Shown here piece after piece: positions 45,217-58,200 of a stretch of 64,000 nt of DNA; position 1 is the stretch's first letter; each line of letters opens with the position of its first letter. The translations under genes were made by a program, and so were the position numbers. Origin of the DNA: Segatella paludivivens DSM 17968 = JCM 13650. Its GTDB lineage: Bacteria > Bacteroidota > Bacteroidia > Bacteroidales > Bacteroidaceae. The stretch lies in the NCBI RefSeq assembly GCF_000373185.1, contig NZ_KB890684.1, positions 62,001 through 126,000 of the forward strand, written 5' to 3'. The notes under the pieces are model-generated. The model did no database searches. It saw only the letters and a list, made by a program, of their open reading frames with translations, and was not told the origin of the DNA.

Positions 45217-46494
45217 CTAACTTAACAGGTCGGCAACGATATAACTTGATCCTCCCACGAAAATAAAGTCATCTTTGCCTGATTCAGATAGTGCATTTTT
45301 ATATGCCTCTTTTACATTATTATATATATTACCGTTTAAATGATGGATAAGAGCTTTTTTCGCAACAGTCTCAACAGGTATAGCTCTTTTGTTTTTTGTC
45401 TGCGTCCAATAGTATACAGCGTTTTGTGGCAGCATATCCATTACGCTGTCAATATCCTTGTCGTCAACCATTCCAAACACTATTCTCAATTTGTCACATT
45501 TCTGCGCTTTGATTTGCTTAGAGAGATATTGCCATCCACCTACATTATGCCCTGTATCGCATATTGCACACGGCTCCTTGTTTATCTCCATCCATCTACC
45601 AATAAGACCTGTAGATTCAACAATATTATCTAGAGCTTTAATGCAGTCTGTTATATCCAATCCGTTATTTTTCAATATGTTAATAGCGTTAAGAATGGTA
45701 TTCATATTACTGACCTGATAGTCACCGCCGAGTTCGCTATGAAAAGTTCCAAAATGCTTTGTTACATATATTCTTCCACCCAATTCGTCGGCTTCACTTG
45801 ATATAATCTCATTTGATTTCTGTGCAAATGTTATTGGAGAATTGTTTTCAGCAGCCTTCTTCTCAAATACAGGATACGTTTCGGGCACATCTTCTCCAAT
45901 TACAACAGGAGTATTCGGCTTTATTATTCCTGCTTTTTCTCCTGCTATCTTAGCCAATGTGTTTCCAAGAAATTGCGTATGATCCAAACTTATGTTTGTA
46001 ATTATCGACAATATCGGATTGATAATGTTTGTACAGTCAAGTCTTCCTCCCAGTCCAACTTCAATTACAGCGATGTCTACATTTTGCTGTGCAAAGTATT
46101 TGAAAGCCATCGCTGTTGTGAGTTCAAAGAAACTAGGGTGGAGTGGCTCGAAGAATGAACGTTCATTCTCTACAAAGTCAATCACGTATTCTTCGCTGAC
46201 ACATTCTCCGTTAACCTTTATGCGCTCACGAAAGTCAACAATATGTGGTGATGTGTAAAGTCCAACTTTATACCCCTTATATTGCAGCATTGCAGCCAAT
46301 GAATGTGAGCAAGAGCCTTTACCATTTGTTCCAGCTATATGAATAGTCTTGAATTTCTTGTGAGGATGTCCGAAATGTTCATCCAGCGCAATAGTATTAT
46401 ACAGGCCTTCCTTATAAGCAGAAGCACCCACATGTTCAAAAACAGGGGTGCTATCAAATAGGTAATTTACAGTTTCTTTATAATTCATAATCAA
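45217..46494 (-). CDS. folC: Folylpolyglutamate/dihydrofolate synthase
   Basis: 425 residues. The ATP-binding loop is [16 protein letters not shown], followed by a central Mur ligase-like domain ([13 protein letters not shown]) and a C-terminal domain ([22 protein letters not shown]). It adds glutamates to folates in the cytoplasm. Its start overlaps the dnaJ stop by four bases, so it is translated from the grpE-dnaJ message. Confidence 0.93.
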   Translation of the reverse strand: MIMNYKETVNYLFDSTPVFEHVGASAYKEGLYNTIALDEHFGHPHKKFKTIHIAGTNGKGSCSHSLAAMLQYKGYKVGLYTSPHIVDFRERIKVNGECVSEEYVIDFVENERSFFEPLHPSFFELTTAMAFKYFAQQNVDIAVIEVGLGGRLDCTNIINPILSIITNISLDHTQFLGNTLAKIAGEKAGIIKPNTPVVIGEDVPETYPVFEKKAAENNSPITFAQKSNEIISSEADELGGRIYVTKHFGTFHSELGGDYQVSNMNTILNAINILKNNGLDITDCIKALDNIVESTGLIGRWMEINKEPCAICDTGHNVGGWQYLSKQIKAQKCDKLRIVFGMVDDKDIDSVMDMLPQNAVYYWTQTKNKRAIPVETVAKKALIHHLNGNIYNNVKEAYKNALSESGKDDFIFVGGSSYIVADLLS

Positions 46495-47666
46495 TTGAAA
46501 TAGTTTTTAAACTTTTGGAAGATAGTTTGCTTTGTGCTAGCATCACCCTTAAAGTTATCACTATCCTTGAATTTTTCTATTTCTTTTCTTTCTTCTTTTT
46601 CAAGAGTCTTAGGGACATATACACTTATATTGACTACCAAGTCTCCCATGCCGCTGCCATATCCTTGTACAGCTGGCAAACCTTTTCCTCTTAATCTAAG
46701 AGTCTTTCCTGGTTGTGTTCCAGCGTCAATCTTCACTTTAACATTTGTTCCCTGAATGGTAGGAATGTCAACTTCACCTCCAAGTGCTGCCGTAGGGAAG
46801 TCAAGCAACAAGTTGTATATCAAGTCTTTATCGTCACGAATAAATATATCGTTATCTTGTTCCTCTATATATACTTGAATATTTCCGTTTACTCCGTTGC
46901 GAGGACCGGCATTTCCCTTGCCAGGTACATTTACTACCATACCCTGAGCTACGCCTGCTGGAATTTGTATTTCAACAACTTCTTCACCTTTTACAACGCC
47001 AGAACCGCCACACTCTTTACATTTGTTCTTTATAACAGTGCCTTCTCCGTGACATTCAGGACATTCAGTCTGTGTCTGCATCATACCTAGCATTGTGCGT
47101 ACAGTCTTCATAACGACTCCACGTCCACCACAAGTCTTACAAGTCTCGCTTGAACTTCCGTTTTCAGCACCTGTACCATGGCAATGGCTGCATTCTACAT
47201 CCTTTCTTAGCTTGAATTTCTTAGTTACACCTGTAGCTATTTCCTGAAGAGAAAGAGTTACTTTCAATCTCAAGTCGTTACCACGATATTGTCTTGTGTG
47301 ACCTTGCTGACCTCCTCCAAAGCCACCAAAACCTCCGAATCCACCGCCGTGTCCACCGAATATGTCACCAAACATAGAGAATATATCGTCCATGTCCATG
47401 CCTCCGCCACTGAATCCACCTCCAAATCCACCAGCTCCTTGTGGACCGTCGAAACCGAATTGGTCGTAAGAAGAACGCTTCTGCTGGTCATGAAGTATAT
47501 CATAAGCCTCGGCTGCCTCTTTGAACTTTTCTTCAGCCTCTTTATTTCCCGGATTTCTGTCTGGGTGATATTTGATAGCAATCTTTCGATATGCCTTTTT
47601 TATTTCATCATCTGTGGCAGTTTTTTGAACGCCAAGAACTTCGTAATAATCTCTTTTTTGTGCCAT
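46491..47666 (-). CDS. dnaJ: Chaperone DnaJ
   Basis: 391 residues. The J domain has YHPDRNPG with the HPD motif near residue 33. A Gly/Phe-rich region covers about residues 75-125. Four CxxCxGxG zinc motifs ([32 protein letters not shown]) are followed by the client-binding C-terminal domains. It delivers unfolded proteins to DnaK. It is 20 bases downstream of grpE. Confidence 0.97.
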   Translation of the reverse strand: MAQKRDYYEVLGVQKTATDDEIKKAYRKIAIKYHPDRNPGNKEAEEKFKEAAEAYDILHDQQKRSSYDQFGFDGPQGAGGFGGGFSGGGMDMDDIFSMFGDIFGGHGGGFGGFGGFGGGQQGHTRQYRGNDLRLKVTLSLQEIATGVTKKFKLRKDVECSHCHGTGAENGSSSETCKTCGGRGVVMKTVRTMLGMMQTQTECPECHGEGTVIKNKCKECGGSGVVKGEEVVEIQIPAGVAQGMVVNVPGKGNAGPRNGVNGNIQVYIEEQDNDIFIRDDKDLIYNLLLDFPTAALGGEVDIPTIQGTNVKVKIDAGTQPGKTLRLRGKGLPAVQGYGSGMGDLVVNISVYVPKTLEKEERKEIEKFKDSDNFKGDASTKQTIFQKFKNYFN

Positions 47667-47686
47667 TGATTATTTCTGTTTATATG

Positions 47687-48304
47687 TTACTGTCCTACGG
47701 CTACTTTAGCATGTCTGATAACTTCGTCATTCATTGTATATCCACTTTGAACGCAGTCAATGACTTTACCTTTCTTGTCATCACCCATTCCTGGAACCAT
47801 AGCAATAGCTTCATGAAAATCAGTGTTGAAATCAGCATCCTCTGTTTCAATCTTCTTTACGCCTAAACTTTCAAGAGTTTTAATGAATTTATTATCTATC
47901 ATTTTTACGCCTTCCTTTATGGCAGTAGGATCCTCGCTCTTATCCATAGCAGCGCGCTCTAAGTCGTCAACTACAGTAAGAATTTCTTTTATCACTCTTT
48001 TACCACCATTAAGTATCAGCTCTGACTTTTCTTTTGCTGTACGCTTTCTAAAGTTATCAAATTCAGCAATAGTGCGTAATAATTGATCTTTAAGTTTTGC
48101 GTTTTCCTCTTTAAGAAGCTCTACAGGATCTTTTTCCTCAACAGTTTCTGTTTCTTCTTCTTTGTCATTATCTTCTGCGCAATCTGCATTTTTGTCAGTC
48201 TCTTTGGCAGTATCGTTGTCAGTTTGTGTGTTACAAGCCGTATTACCGTCAAGAGTTTCTTTGTCCAAATTCTCTGTATTTACGTTATTTTCTTGTTTTG
48301 CCAT
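47687..48304 (-). CDS. grpE: Nucleotide exchange factor GrpE
   Basis: 205 residues. The acidic, disordered N-terminus (about 60 residues with many Asp/Glu) is followed by a long coiled coil with LLRTIAEFDNFRKRTAKEK, and the C-terminal beta domain ends VQSGYTMNDEVIRHAKVAVG. It releases ADP from DnaK. It is the first gene of the grpE-dnaJ-folC unit. No CIRCE-like element was found just upstream, and the promoter is not obvious. Confidence 0.95.
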   Translation of the reverse strand: MAKQENNVNTENLDKETLDGNTACNTQTDNDTAKETDKNADCAEDNDKEEETETVEEKDPVELLKEENAKLKDQLLRTIAEFDNFRKRTAKEKSELILNGGKRVIKEILTVVDDLERAAMDKSEDPTAIKEGVKMIDNKFIKTLESLGVKKIETEDADFNTDFHEAIAMVPGMGDDKKGKVIDCVQSGYTMNDEVIRHAKVAVGQ

Positions 48305-48352
48305 AATAATAATATTTTTTTATATGGTATGTGCAATAATCATGCCATAGGA

Positions 48353-48389
48353 AAAGGTCTTCTCTATTTTTAAATGGGAGAAGACCTTT
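48353..48389 (-). terminator. Terminator after the ABC-F gene
   Basis: 12-bp perfect stem AAAGGTCTTCTC (48353-48364) / GAGAAGACCTTT (48378-48389), with TTTT at the stem base on the minus strand. Confidence 0.8.
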
Positions 48390-48414
48390 AGCTTATTTCA
48401 TGTTTGCAATATTT

Positions 48415-50555
<2,141 letters not shown>

Positions 50556-50858
50556 ATGACACTAAAAACAAGAAGAGACGAGTTACTTTTAAAGTACTTT
50601 TCTCATCATATAACGATGCTTTCAGATACTACTGCCAACCACACGACTGACAATATGCCTGATCAAACACTGATTAACAATTTCAATATTTCACGTAAAA
50701 TCATCCTTGAACCGTTGCACCACCTATTTGATGCAATATCCGGATTTAGTTGCCGAGCTGTTCGCTACGTTACTGTTACTTTATCGCTTAACGTGACACG
50801 AAAACGTGACGATGTGAATCAAAACATTTTATTGAAAGAATATTATACAAACCATTAA
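50556..50858 (+). CDS. Small hypothetical protein upstream of Rep-like gene
   Basis: 100 residues with no recognised domain, signal peptide or membrane segment. The N-terminus is TLKTRRDELLLKYFSHH. It ends 12 bases before the Rep-like gene and is preceded by an AAGAAAATAAG stretch, so the two may be cotranscribed. It could be a copy-control or accessory protein of the replication module; that is inference from position. Amino acid composition is reasonable but not decisive. Confidence 0.45.
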   Translation: MTLKTRRDELLLKYFSHHITMLSDTTANHTTDNMPDQTLINNFNISRKIILEPLHHLFDAISGFSCRAVRYVTVTLSLNVTRKRDDVNQNILLKEYYTNH

Positions 50859-50870
50859 ATAAGACCAACT

Positions 50871-51968
50871 ATGTGTTATTCAACCAAACTAACTCAGAAT
50901 TCGCCATTCATCAAAGTACGACGTAATATCACAACACTGCCAGAAACAGCTGATTTACTCGCTGAAGAGGGTAGTACCGGCTTCGGAACTTACATCATGA
51001 TTTTGCTTTATCTCACAGAGTGTCCCGACTGTGTGGGGCGTTACAGCAAAGATAAACTACGCGTGTTGTCAGCTCAAGCCCACAAGTCTTCAAGTTATAT
51101 CAGTAAGATTATCAACAACTATGGTTTGTTTGTTGTAGAGGGAAACAGATTTTTTAGTACGCAACTTTGCGAGAGTATGCACATTGATTATTCTGTGGCT
51201 GCCGAGTCGACAGAAGACGATTCTGAGCCTAACTCAAAATCAACGCAAAATGATTCTAAAATGAATCACAAATCAATTAGAAATGAATCTAAATTGAATC
51301 ATGAATCATTTCAAAATCAACGAAACGCTAATATGCATAATACGTACACGCATGCGCAACCGCGCGAAGATATAGATAAAGATATAGATAAAGATAACGA
51401 CAGTGAAACTACTGCTACCGCTGTAGTAAAGGCAGCAGCACCATCAGTCTTTCTGACGAAGATGAATTCTATTTTCGATGATGAAAACTGGTTGAAAACA
51501 TTGGAAGGGCAGACTGGGGTTAAACTGTTTTCTGACATGAATATACGCAAGCAACTCATTAGTTGGTTTGACAAACGGCTTATCATGAGCGCATGCGATG
51601 AAGAGCAGGGCTATAAGCCTCGTGACGCCAAGAAATATCTTCGCAATCTGTTGCTGCCGGGACGCAAGACGCTGAATGAATTTAATGATCTCGTGAGGCG
51701 TCATGCTGAATGGGTCAAGCGAAAACAACTGATGAATCCGCAAGAAGAACAGACTTCGGGACCAAGTGAATATGAGACGGTTGTAAATGGTGTGCGCTAT
51801 GCTCGACGCAAAGAATCCGTTCCCATGTCTGCACCCCCACAGGAGACTGTATTTAGGCGTTGGAGCTGTATCCGCAATAAATGGGTAGCTCCTGATTGTT
51901 GGGATTTTGAAGAGGAAATGCTTGCACGCAGACGTCTTGGGATGCCTGATAGACTGCTGATACAGTGA
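50871..51968 (+). CDS. Replication-initiator-like protein (DUF4373 / Lin1244-Lin1753 type)
   Basis: 365 residues. Residues about 20-100 (ADLLAEEGSTGFGTYIMIL, then a winged-helix-like segment ISKIINNYGLFVVEGNRFF) resemble the N-terminal domain of DUF4373 proteins, found in plasmid and phage replication genes of Bacteroidetes. Residues 110-160 form a low-complexity linker rich in Ser, Asn, Lys and Gln with imperfect NESK/NDSK repeats, followed by IDKDIDKD. The C-terminal half is basic with a helical patch (KPRDAKKYLRNLLLPG) like the second domain of such initiators. It is followed at once by 22-bp iteron-like repeats, which supports an initiator role. It could be a chromosomal remnant of a plasmid or integrative element. 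Confidence 0.6.
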   Translation: MCYSTKLTQNSPFIKVRRNITTLPETADLLAEEGSTGFGTYIMILLYLTECPDCVGRYSKDKLRVLSAQAHKSSSYISKIINNYGLFVVEGNRFFSTQLCESMHIDYSVAAESTEDDSEPNSKSTQNDSKMNHKSIRNESKLNHESFQNQRNANMHNTYTHAQPREDIDKDIDKDNDSETTATAVVKAAAPSVFLTKMNSIFDDENWLKTLEGQTGVKLFSDMNIRKQLISWFDKRLIMSACDEEQGYKPRDAKKYLRNLLLPGRKTLNEFNDLVRRHAEWVKRKQLMNPQEEQTSGPSEYETVVNGVRYARRKESVPMSAPPQETVFRRWSCIRNKWVAPDCWDFEEEMLARRRLGMPDRLLIQ

Positions 51969-52197
51969 GTTCGCAAATGCAAGGTGGTTTCAATAAATGA
52001 CTCGGAGGCATTAAGCTGCGGAGACTAGACTGGCGAAGTCTGTGTGTTCACATCGCAAAGAACATGAAAACTCTACATAGGGTTTGCAAATATACTTGTG
52101 TCGAAGTGTCTATCTACTGGCTATCAATACGTTAGATGCAGTTTTTTCAAAAACATAGTGTCGGCATAATGTCAATTTGTATTTGCGTTTCTATATA

Positions 52198-52300
52198 GAA
52201 ATGCAAACTTTACATCGTAGAAATGGAAACTTTACATCGTAGGAATAGAAACGTTTCCACGTAATAACGCAAACGTTTTATCGTAGAAACGCAAATAATC
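52198..52300. repeat. Tandem 22-bp iteron-like repeats
   Basis: Four full units of exactly 22 bases at 52198, 52220, 52242 and 52264, plus a partial at 52286. Shared form: RAAAYGSAAACTTTACATCGTA; units 1 and 2 differ at one base, unit 3 and 4 are more diverged. There are no spacers between them. Spacing of about two helical turns is usual for Rep-binding iterons. Confidence 0.75.
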
Positions 52301-52800
52301 ATCAAAAATGCGGATTTAATGCCATTTTAATGGACTTTCGGTGAGGTGAAAATGAAAGAGTGGATATAATTATCCAAAAGCATGGTTTTGTACAAGACAA
52401 AAAAGGGAAATTTAGTGCAAAAATAGCAGTATAATGAAGTCATGTTTTTCGATCTTTGACAATATTGATACAAAGCGATACAGCTAAAGCATGTGGTTAA
52501 TGCTTATTCGCCGCATTACGTGCCGATGGTGAGCGCAAAGATACGTATGTGGTATTCTTACTTAGGTCAAATTATACGTGCACAGAACGGCTGCAAATAG
52601 GCGTAACGTTGTTAGTGCCACTTTGTATGATAAGCAGGCGTTATCTCGTTGTATGCTTGGGCGAAATATGCAGTAAGATACCCATGCAGTGGGTGGAGAT
52701 AGGGGAAGCACCGCTAGCGTTAATAAAACAAATAGCTACGCAGCTACGTCTCTTGTTATCTGCAAGTATATCAAGCTTTACAAACTCGTTTTGCATATTC

Positions 52801-53063
52801 TAGCTGCGTTAAGCTACGTATTCACTACGTCTTTTCTTGCGTTTTACGAAGGAATGCAATGCAAAGTGGTGAAAATTGGAGTGCATAACGATTGGACCGT
52901 ATTTGGATAACATTGAAAAGTATATTGCTCATTTTTTGTACATTACAGTTGAAAATGGGACCAGTTTATAGTTAATATTTACAGTCTATTTTCGCCTATT
53001 TGCACTTTGACGTATCGTAAAACGTGAAAAAAGACGTAGTGCATACGTAGCTTACCGGAGCTA
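52801..53063. repeat. Long inverted repeat (arms about 49 bp)
   Basis: Left arm 52801-52849 is nearly the reverse complement of 53015-53063, about 80-85% identical by eye, best in the core 52810-52849 with 53015-53054 (TAAGCTACGTA...CACTACGTCTTTT...). The loop of about 165 bases continues with weaker complementarity (TGCAAA...GAAAAT). No terminal duplication or transposase was found. It could be a MITE, an origin element or a structured RNA. Confidence 0.7.
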
Positions 53064-53206
53064 AAGAAACAGTCTTGTTGTGCATTAATCCCTTTACTTA
53101 AAGGCATTTCAGCAACACCGTAGATAACGTAGCTTAAAAAACAAATTCTCCTGTAGAGCCAAAGATGATATGATAAATGATAACACATACATTTTTCACA
53201 AAACTA

Positions 53207-53237
53207 TTTGTCTATTCAAATCAAAAGTGTATCTTTG
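53207..53237 (+). promoter_or_regulatory. Consensus promoter ahead of the two-helix protein/HNH genes
   Basis: TTTG 53207-53210, 19 bases, TATCTTTG 53230-53237. The next supported start is at 53521, giving an untranslated leader of roughly 275 bases. Confidence 0.65.
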
Positions 53238-53520
53238 TAAAATTAAATAGATTTTGTAGTTTCCATGATGAAAACACATTTTAAGTTTAACGTAATATAT
53301 TTAATGATGAAAAAACCACTTAAAAGTATTTTAAGGCTATAGCCAAAAGCTAGAGTTTAATGGTTCAATTATTTATCGTTGTCCGATTTTGCGTGCTGCA
53401 TACTTAGATGCATAAACGTGCATAAAGTCATGGATCAGTCAAAGTAAATATGATAAATAAAGACCAAACAGCAATATTGCAAATACAATAAACAAAGTAA
53501 TAATTCTAAATTAAGCACAC

Positions 53521-53745
53521 ATGGAAATAGTATTTTCGGTTTTAGAGGTCGCATTATTAGCCTATCTAACTTGGAGTTTAGGAAAGATATTTTTGCATAT
53601 CGTTAGTTCAATTAAAGCTAAAGACAAAATATCAATACTCGTTAATTCACTGATATTTATACTATGCGTCTTATTCTTTTTTCTGGTACTTGATCCAATA
53701 GGACACATTGGTAGTATATATCAAGAAATAGCTAAATCATTTTAA
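53521..53745 (+). CDS. Small two-helix membrane protein
   Basis: 74 residues with two hydrophobic helices, about residues 2-28 and 39-60, joined by a short charged loop (SSIKAKDKIS). No family is recognised. It has a long leader from the promoter at 53207-53237 and is followed 91 bases later by the HNH nuclease gene. Proteins of this size with two helices occur as phage holins, toxin peptides and small 2TM defence partners; nothing in the sequence decides between these. Confidence 0.5.
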   Translation: MEIVFSVLEVALLAYLTWSLGKIFLHIVSSIKAKDKISILVNSLIFILCVLFFFLVLDPIGHIGSIYQEIAKSF

Positions 53746-53836
53746 ATTTTAAGCATCATGATAAGGAATACGTTAGATATTTTATCTACCTTTACAGCTG
53801 TCTATTTACAAATAGCATGTTTAAATTAAGTAAGCA

Positions 53837-54595
53837 ATGAATAATTGGACCGAAAAAGAGACGATTGTAGCCTTTAATCTATATTGCAAGTTACCTTTTG
53901 GAAAATTAAATCAAAATAATCCAGAGATAATACATTTAGCACATTTACTTGGAAGAAAGCCTTCTGCAGTAAGTATGAAGTTATGTAATATAGCTCGTTT
54001 AGATCCATCATTACAAGCAAGGGGAGTAAGTGGCTTGTCGCATGGTGCTACACTTGAACAGACAGTATGGAATAAGTTTGTAGATAATCCAGATAATCTT
54101 GCATTTGAAAGTGAAAAGCTGATAGCAGAGTTTTCTCATAGAAATATTGAAGAAATAGCAGGTTTAGATATTCAAAATTTTCCAGAAGGAAAGGATAGGG
54201 AATCAACAGTAAAAGTAAGGGTTAATCAATCTTTCTTTAGAGATGTTGTTTTAAATTCATATAATCATAACTGTTGCATATCAGGCATAGAAAATGATAA
54301 GCTATTAGAGGCATGTCATATTGTAGACTGGTCTGATGATGTTAAGAATAGGACAAACCCATGTAATGGCTTATGCTTAAATGTATTCTTTCATAAGGCT
54401 TATGATCAATTGCTAATTGCCATCAATCCAGATTTAAAAATTTCTATATCTGAAGAACTTTTAGTAACAACGCATGATGAGAAATTCCAAAAGTATTTAT
54501 CTCTTATTGATGGTCAGACTATTATAGCTCCTTCAAAGTTTGCTCCTAACAGAGATTTCCTTGATGCTCATTATCAGAAATACTTAAATAAGTAG
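53837..54595 (+). CDS. HNH endonuclease
   Basis: 252 residues. The N-terminal 60 residues have a Trp/Glu-rich helix with LLGRKPSAVSMKLCN, which looks like a SAP/Myb-like or winged-helix DNA-binding segment found in this type of restriction HNH protein. The nuclease core is at residues 145-200: CCISG, ACHIVDWSDD (His161), NGLCLN (Asn177), and FHKAYD (His186, Asp190). This is the HNH_2-like pattern with intact His-Asn-His. It probably cuts DNA, as a stand-alone restriction or homing-type nuclease. No methyltransferase is next to it. Confidence 0.8.
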   Translation: MNNWTEKETIVAFNLYCKLPFGKLNQNNPEIIHLAHLLGRKPSAVSMKLCNIARLDPSLQARGVSGLSHGATLEQTVWNKFVDNPDNLAFESEKLIAEFSHRNIEEIAGLDIQNFPEGKDRESTVKVRVNQSFFRDVVLNSYNHNCCISGIENDKLLEACHIVDWSDDVKNRTNPCNGLCLNVFFHKAYDQLLIAINPDLKISISEELLVTTHDEKFQKYLSLIDGQTIIAPSKFAPNRDFLDAHYQKYLNK

Positions 54596-55247
54596 TAATA
54601 AAAGAGAATCACTATGTTTTTATGATAGCATTTTTGCTGTATCTTTTCGTCTTGGGTAATGAAGAAATAAACAACACTGCATCGACACTTTGTTTTTGTG
54701 ATTTAGAGTCCTACTAGTTTGATAATCAGTGCAAAGACACTTTGACGCTAGTATTTTTCAAAAACCTATAGCGTGTGTGCGCGTGATTATATAATAAAGA
54801 AAATAATACTTATATGATTTTGGCTAACAGGTGGTAATGTATTTAATTGCGTGAATAAAGAACTTAATGTAACTTTGCATCACATTTGTTACACTAAGCA
54901 AATCCATTCAAGCTAGCCCTATGCTTTTGCTGTTGTGTGCAGAAGCGTTCTTTGACATGAATAAAAAGCAATGGAATGAATTTTGTAACATAAAAAATAA
55001 GATTTCTAATATATAATCATAAAGTATCATTTTTATCAGAGGCAATATGAATTTTAAATAATATGCAAAAAGAGAGAACGATACGAACATATTTTGGAAT
55101 TAAGCTGAAAAGCTTCTCGCTTAAAATATCGCTTTTTTCTATTATAGAGGAATTGTATGTGATTATAATTATAATGTTTTTGTAAGAATATTGATGATTA
55201 CAAGTTTTTTATTACTTTTGTAATTATATTAATTAAAAAATTTGTTT
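54596..55247. other. Intergenic region before the 1200-residue gene
   Basis: 652 bases with no supported gene. It includes a plus-strand TAACTTTG near 54869 and a TACTTTTG at 55213-55220 just before the next gene, the latter a likely -7. Very AT-rich; a few short hairpins but no recognised RNA. Confidence 0.5.
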
Positions 55248-58200
55248 ATGAGTAATAAACTTATATATATAAAGGCTTCACTTATAGCATTGCTACTAGT
55301 TGTTCCTTCCGCTTGGACCCCAATGTTTCTAACATGGGTCGCAAATATTGTGTGTGAATATTTCATAGGTAGATATCTTGACACGAAACTTGGTAAAAAG
55401 GATAGGGATGTTATTTCTTTGGCATATAAAAAGGCATCCAAACGTTTTTCAAAAGAATTTAAATCAAAACTTATTTCTGATAAAAGTAGTATTAAGCATA
55501 ATTTAGAGGATATTATAAATGCAATAAAAAAAGGCGAATTAGACTTAGATTCTTCCGATGATATGAATACATTCAATGATTTATTCAAGAAAGAAATGAA
55601 TAAGTTTGAAAGAGGCAGAAATATTGTAAATTCATATTTGATACCAGCGATTGATAAAAGAACAAAAACGATAGAGGAGAAAATTGATATGCTGCAGGAT
55701 AAACTATCTTCTCAAGTTAATTCCATTTTGTTAGAATTTATTAAAAAATATGAGGACAATGTTTTTAGGTTAAAGATTAAATCAGCTCTTGATGTTCTTA
55801 AGAAATTAGAGGATGTATTAAATGAAAATCCAGAGGCGAAGAAATGTTATGGCTTATTTACTTTGATTAAATTGGAAAAAGGAAAGTGCGAACTTTATTT
55901 CGTACCAAAAGACGCATATCAAGATTTAAAATACGTCAGAAAGTCTATGTCAACTGATAAGACTTATGAATACTTCTTGCAAGCAGCTTTTTATTCAAAG
56001 AATATTGATGATGAAGTTATTGCTTATGCTCAACAGACAATAGATGAAGAACGCAGTTTGCCTATAGCATACTTTATAATATGCTGTTATACGGGTAATA
56101 TAGAAGAAAATATAAAAAAGATACCTAAAGATATACTTTCTAATATTAATTTTAAAAGTTATATATATCAATGGTTCGTAGATCATTATGATAAGTCAGA
56201 AGTCATAAAGAAGTATGTGCCGTTTAAGTACGATAATATTCCTGATGATTTGAACTTTAATAATCTTGAAGAATGGAAGTTTATAGTATCATTGTTAATG
56301 ACGGAAAAATTACAGTGCGAGGATTTTGATAACGATGGTTATCCTTTTATTCCTGAAATTATTAATAATCATATTGCTATTCTAGAAAAATTCGAACAGC
56401 TAGTTCAGAAAACAGAAATAAGCAATAGGCTTAATCAAGTAAACGTTTACTATAAGTATTTGATGTTTATAACCACTAGAGATAATAAGTGGTTTAATGA
56501 AATTATTAAAATTAAGCTGCAAGATGACTTTACTAATAGGCTTAAGGCTAATGCTTATTATATTTCAGGGGATGCAGAACAAGCGTATAATCTGATTTCT
56601 CAAGATAAGGATGAATGCTCCATGCGTCATAAAGTATGGTTTGCGATTAAGTGGAATAATGAGAATAGAATTAAAGATGCTATTAAACAATTTGCCTCTG
56701 TAATAGGTTTTAAACAAGATCAAGATATCTATATAGTATTTAATGCACTTAGAAAATACTCTTTCCTTGCAAAGGATAATGATGTTTCAGATGTTATTAT
56801 AGAAGCCTATTATAAGGAAGGATATAAGGCTATTATTCTTTCAGAACTAATAAAACTATTGAAGGGTAATATTATTGACATTGAGAAACTTAAAAAAATG
56901 TGTGATAATATTAGCGGTCTTTCTTTGGCGATAACTTGCCATTTATTATCATTGGCAAACGAGACTGAATTTGCTCTGGATACTTTATCAAAGCACATAA
57001 ATAAAGACAAACCAAGTCCAACACTAACTATTTATTTATATATATTAGCAGAAACCAAAACTCATAAAGATGAATTTAGGAAAATTTGTAAGAACCTCCG
57101 TGATAAATATAATTTTGTCAATTTCGCGTTTCTAGATCTTGAGGGTTTATATGCATTGGAAATTCAAGAATATAATGAAGCGATAGAAGTATATGAGATT
57201 TTCAAAAAAGCATTTCCGCTTGGAGAATATATGATGGCTAGGTATGTTCATGCCTTAGCGTTTGGCAATAGAAGAGATGATATTGAAGCCCAAATAAAAG
57301 ACATTATTTCAATAAATTATACAAATAATGTTGTGCTGATTTATGTTGCAAATTCATTATTAAAACAAAGATTCTATCAAGAAGCTCTGGATCTTGTTTA
57401 TAGGTATGCAATTGATAGGAAGAACGTAGCAGTCAGAAGTTTTTATTTTCAAATGAGATTAGATTATGTCGAAGAAAATAATCTTATTTTTATTGAACCT
57501 CTAAAAGTAGAAGAAGGTTTTATTGTTAGGTGTAAGTATGGTAAAGAAGCTGTGGAATTTATTGCTGCCATGGATTCAAAATATGAGAATGCTATTGGAA
57601 AGTCAAAAGGAGAAACCTTTATAGATTCTGAAAAAACATTACTTACAATATCACTAATTGGCAATAAGTATTGTGCATTGTATCAGGAAATATCAGATGA
57701 AAGTTTAAAAAACAACAATCCTTATAAAGACTTTAAGGTGATGGACGTAAAAGACTTAGGTGGAACAGCCATACTGGATATGATCGAAAAGGAGACCGAA
57801 CAGTATAATGTTGATGCAAAAATTGGTTTTACAACTCTTGTAGGAGATTACAAAAGAAGAAAACTACCACTCCTAATTTTGATGAATAATGATGTAGTTA
57901 TGTCGGCACATGATTTGCTATTTTCTAAGTTTAGAATTTATGTGGATCCAATAGAAAAATATAAGCAGTTATTGGATGAGTACTATCAGGAGCACAAAGT
58001 TACTCATTTTGTACTTGATATAATGAGCATGTGGCTTTTTGCTTATTTATCAAAAAAACATGGTATAAAGTTTTCAAATAAGTTTGTGATTTCTAAGAGG
58101 CAGGCAGAGTGCATAAAATACTCTCTAGAGGAATTACAAGTTACAGCATCATCTGTAAATCATCTATACTTCTATTCTATATTTAGTCAAGATTATGTTG

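Larger units (their letters stand above)
51969..53520. other. Long non-coding accessory block
   Basis: 1552 bases without a supported gene. It contains the iteron-like repeats (52198-52300), a segment from about 52480 to 53140 with many ACGT and AGCTACG words and less AT bias, an inverted repeat pair (52801-52849 and 53015-53063), and a consensus promoter at 53207-53237 facing the two-helix membrane protein gene. Frames here are short and not supported. Confidence 0.6.

Noticed and set aside
52198..52300. CRISPR array
   Set aside because: Units follow one another without spacers and no cas gene is present; iteron-like is the better reading.
52549..52910. Short plus-strand frames in the non-coding block
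   Set aside because: They overlap each other and the inverted repeat, with no start signals or recognisable motifs.
52801..53063. Retron msr-msd or diversity-generating element
   Set aside because: No reverse transcriptase gene is in the window and no template/variable repeat pair was found.
55242..55247. TTG start for the 1200-residue protein
   Set aside because: An ATG follows two codons later and there is no ribosome-binding reason to prefer TTG.
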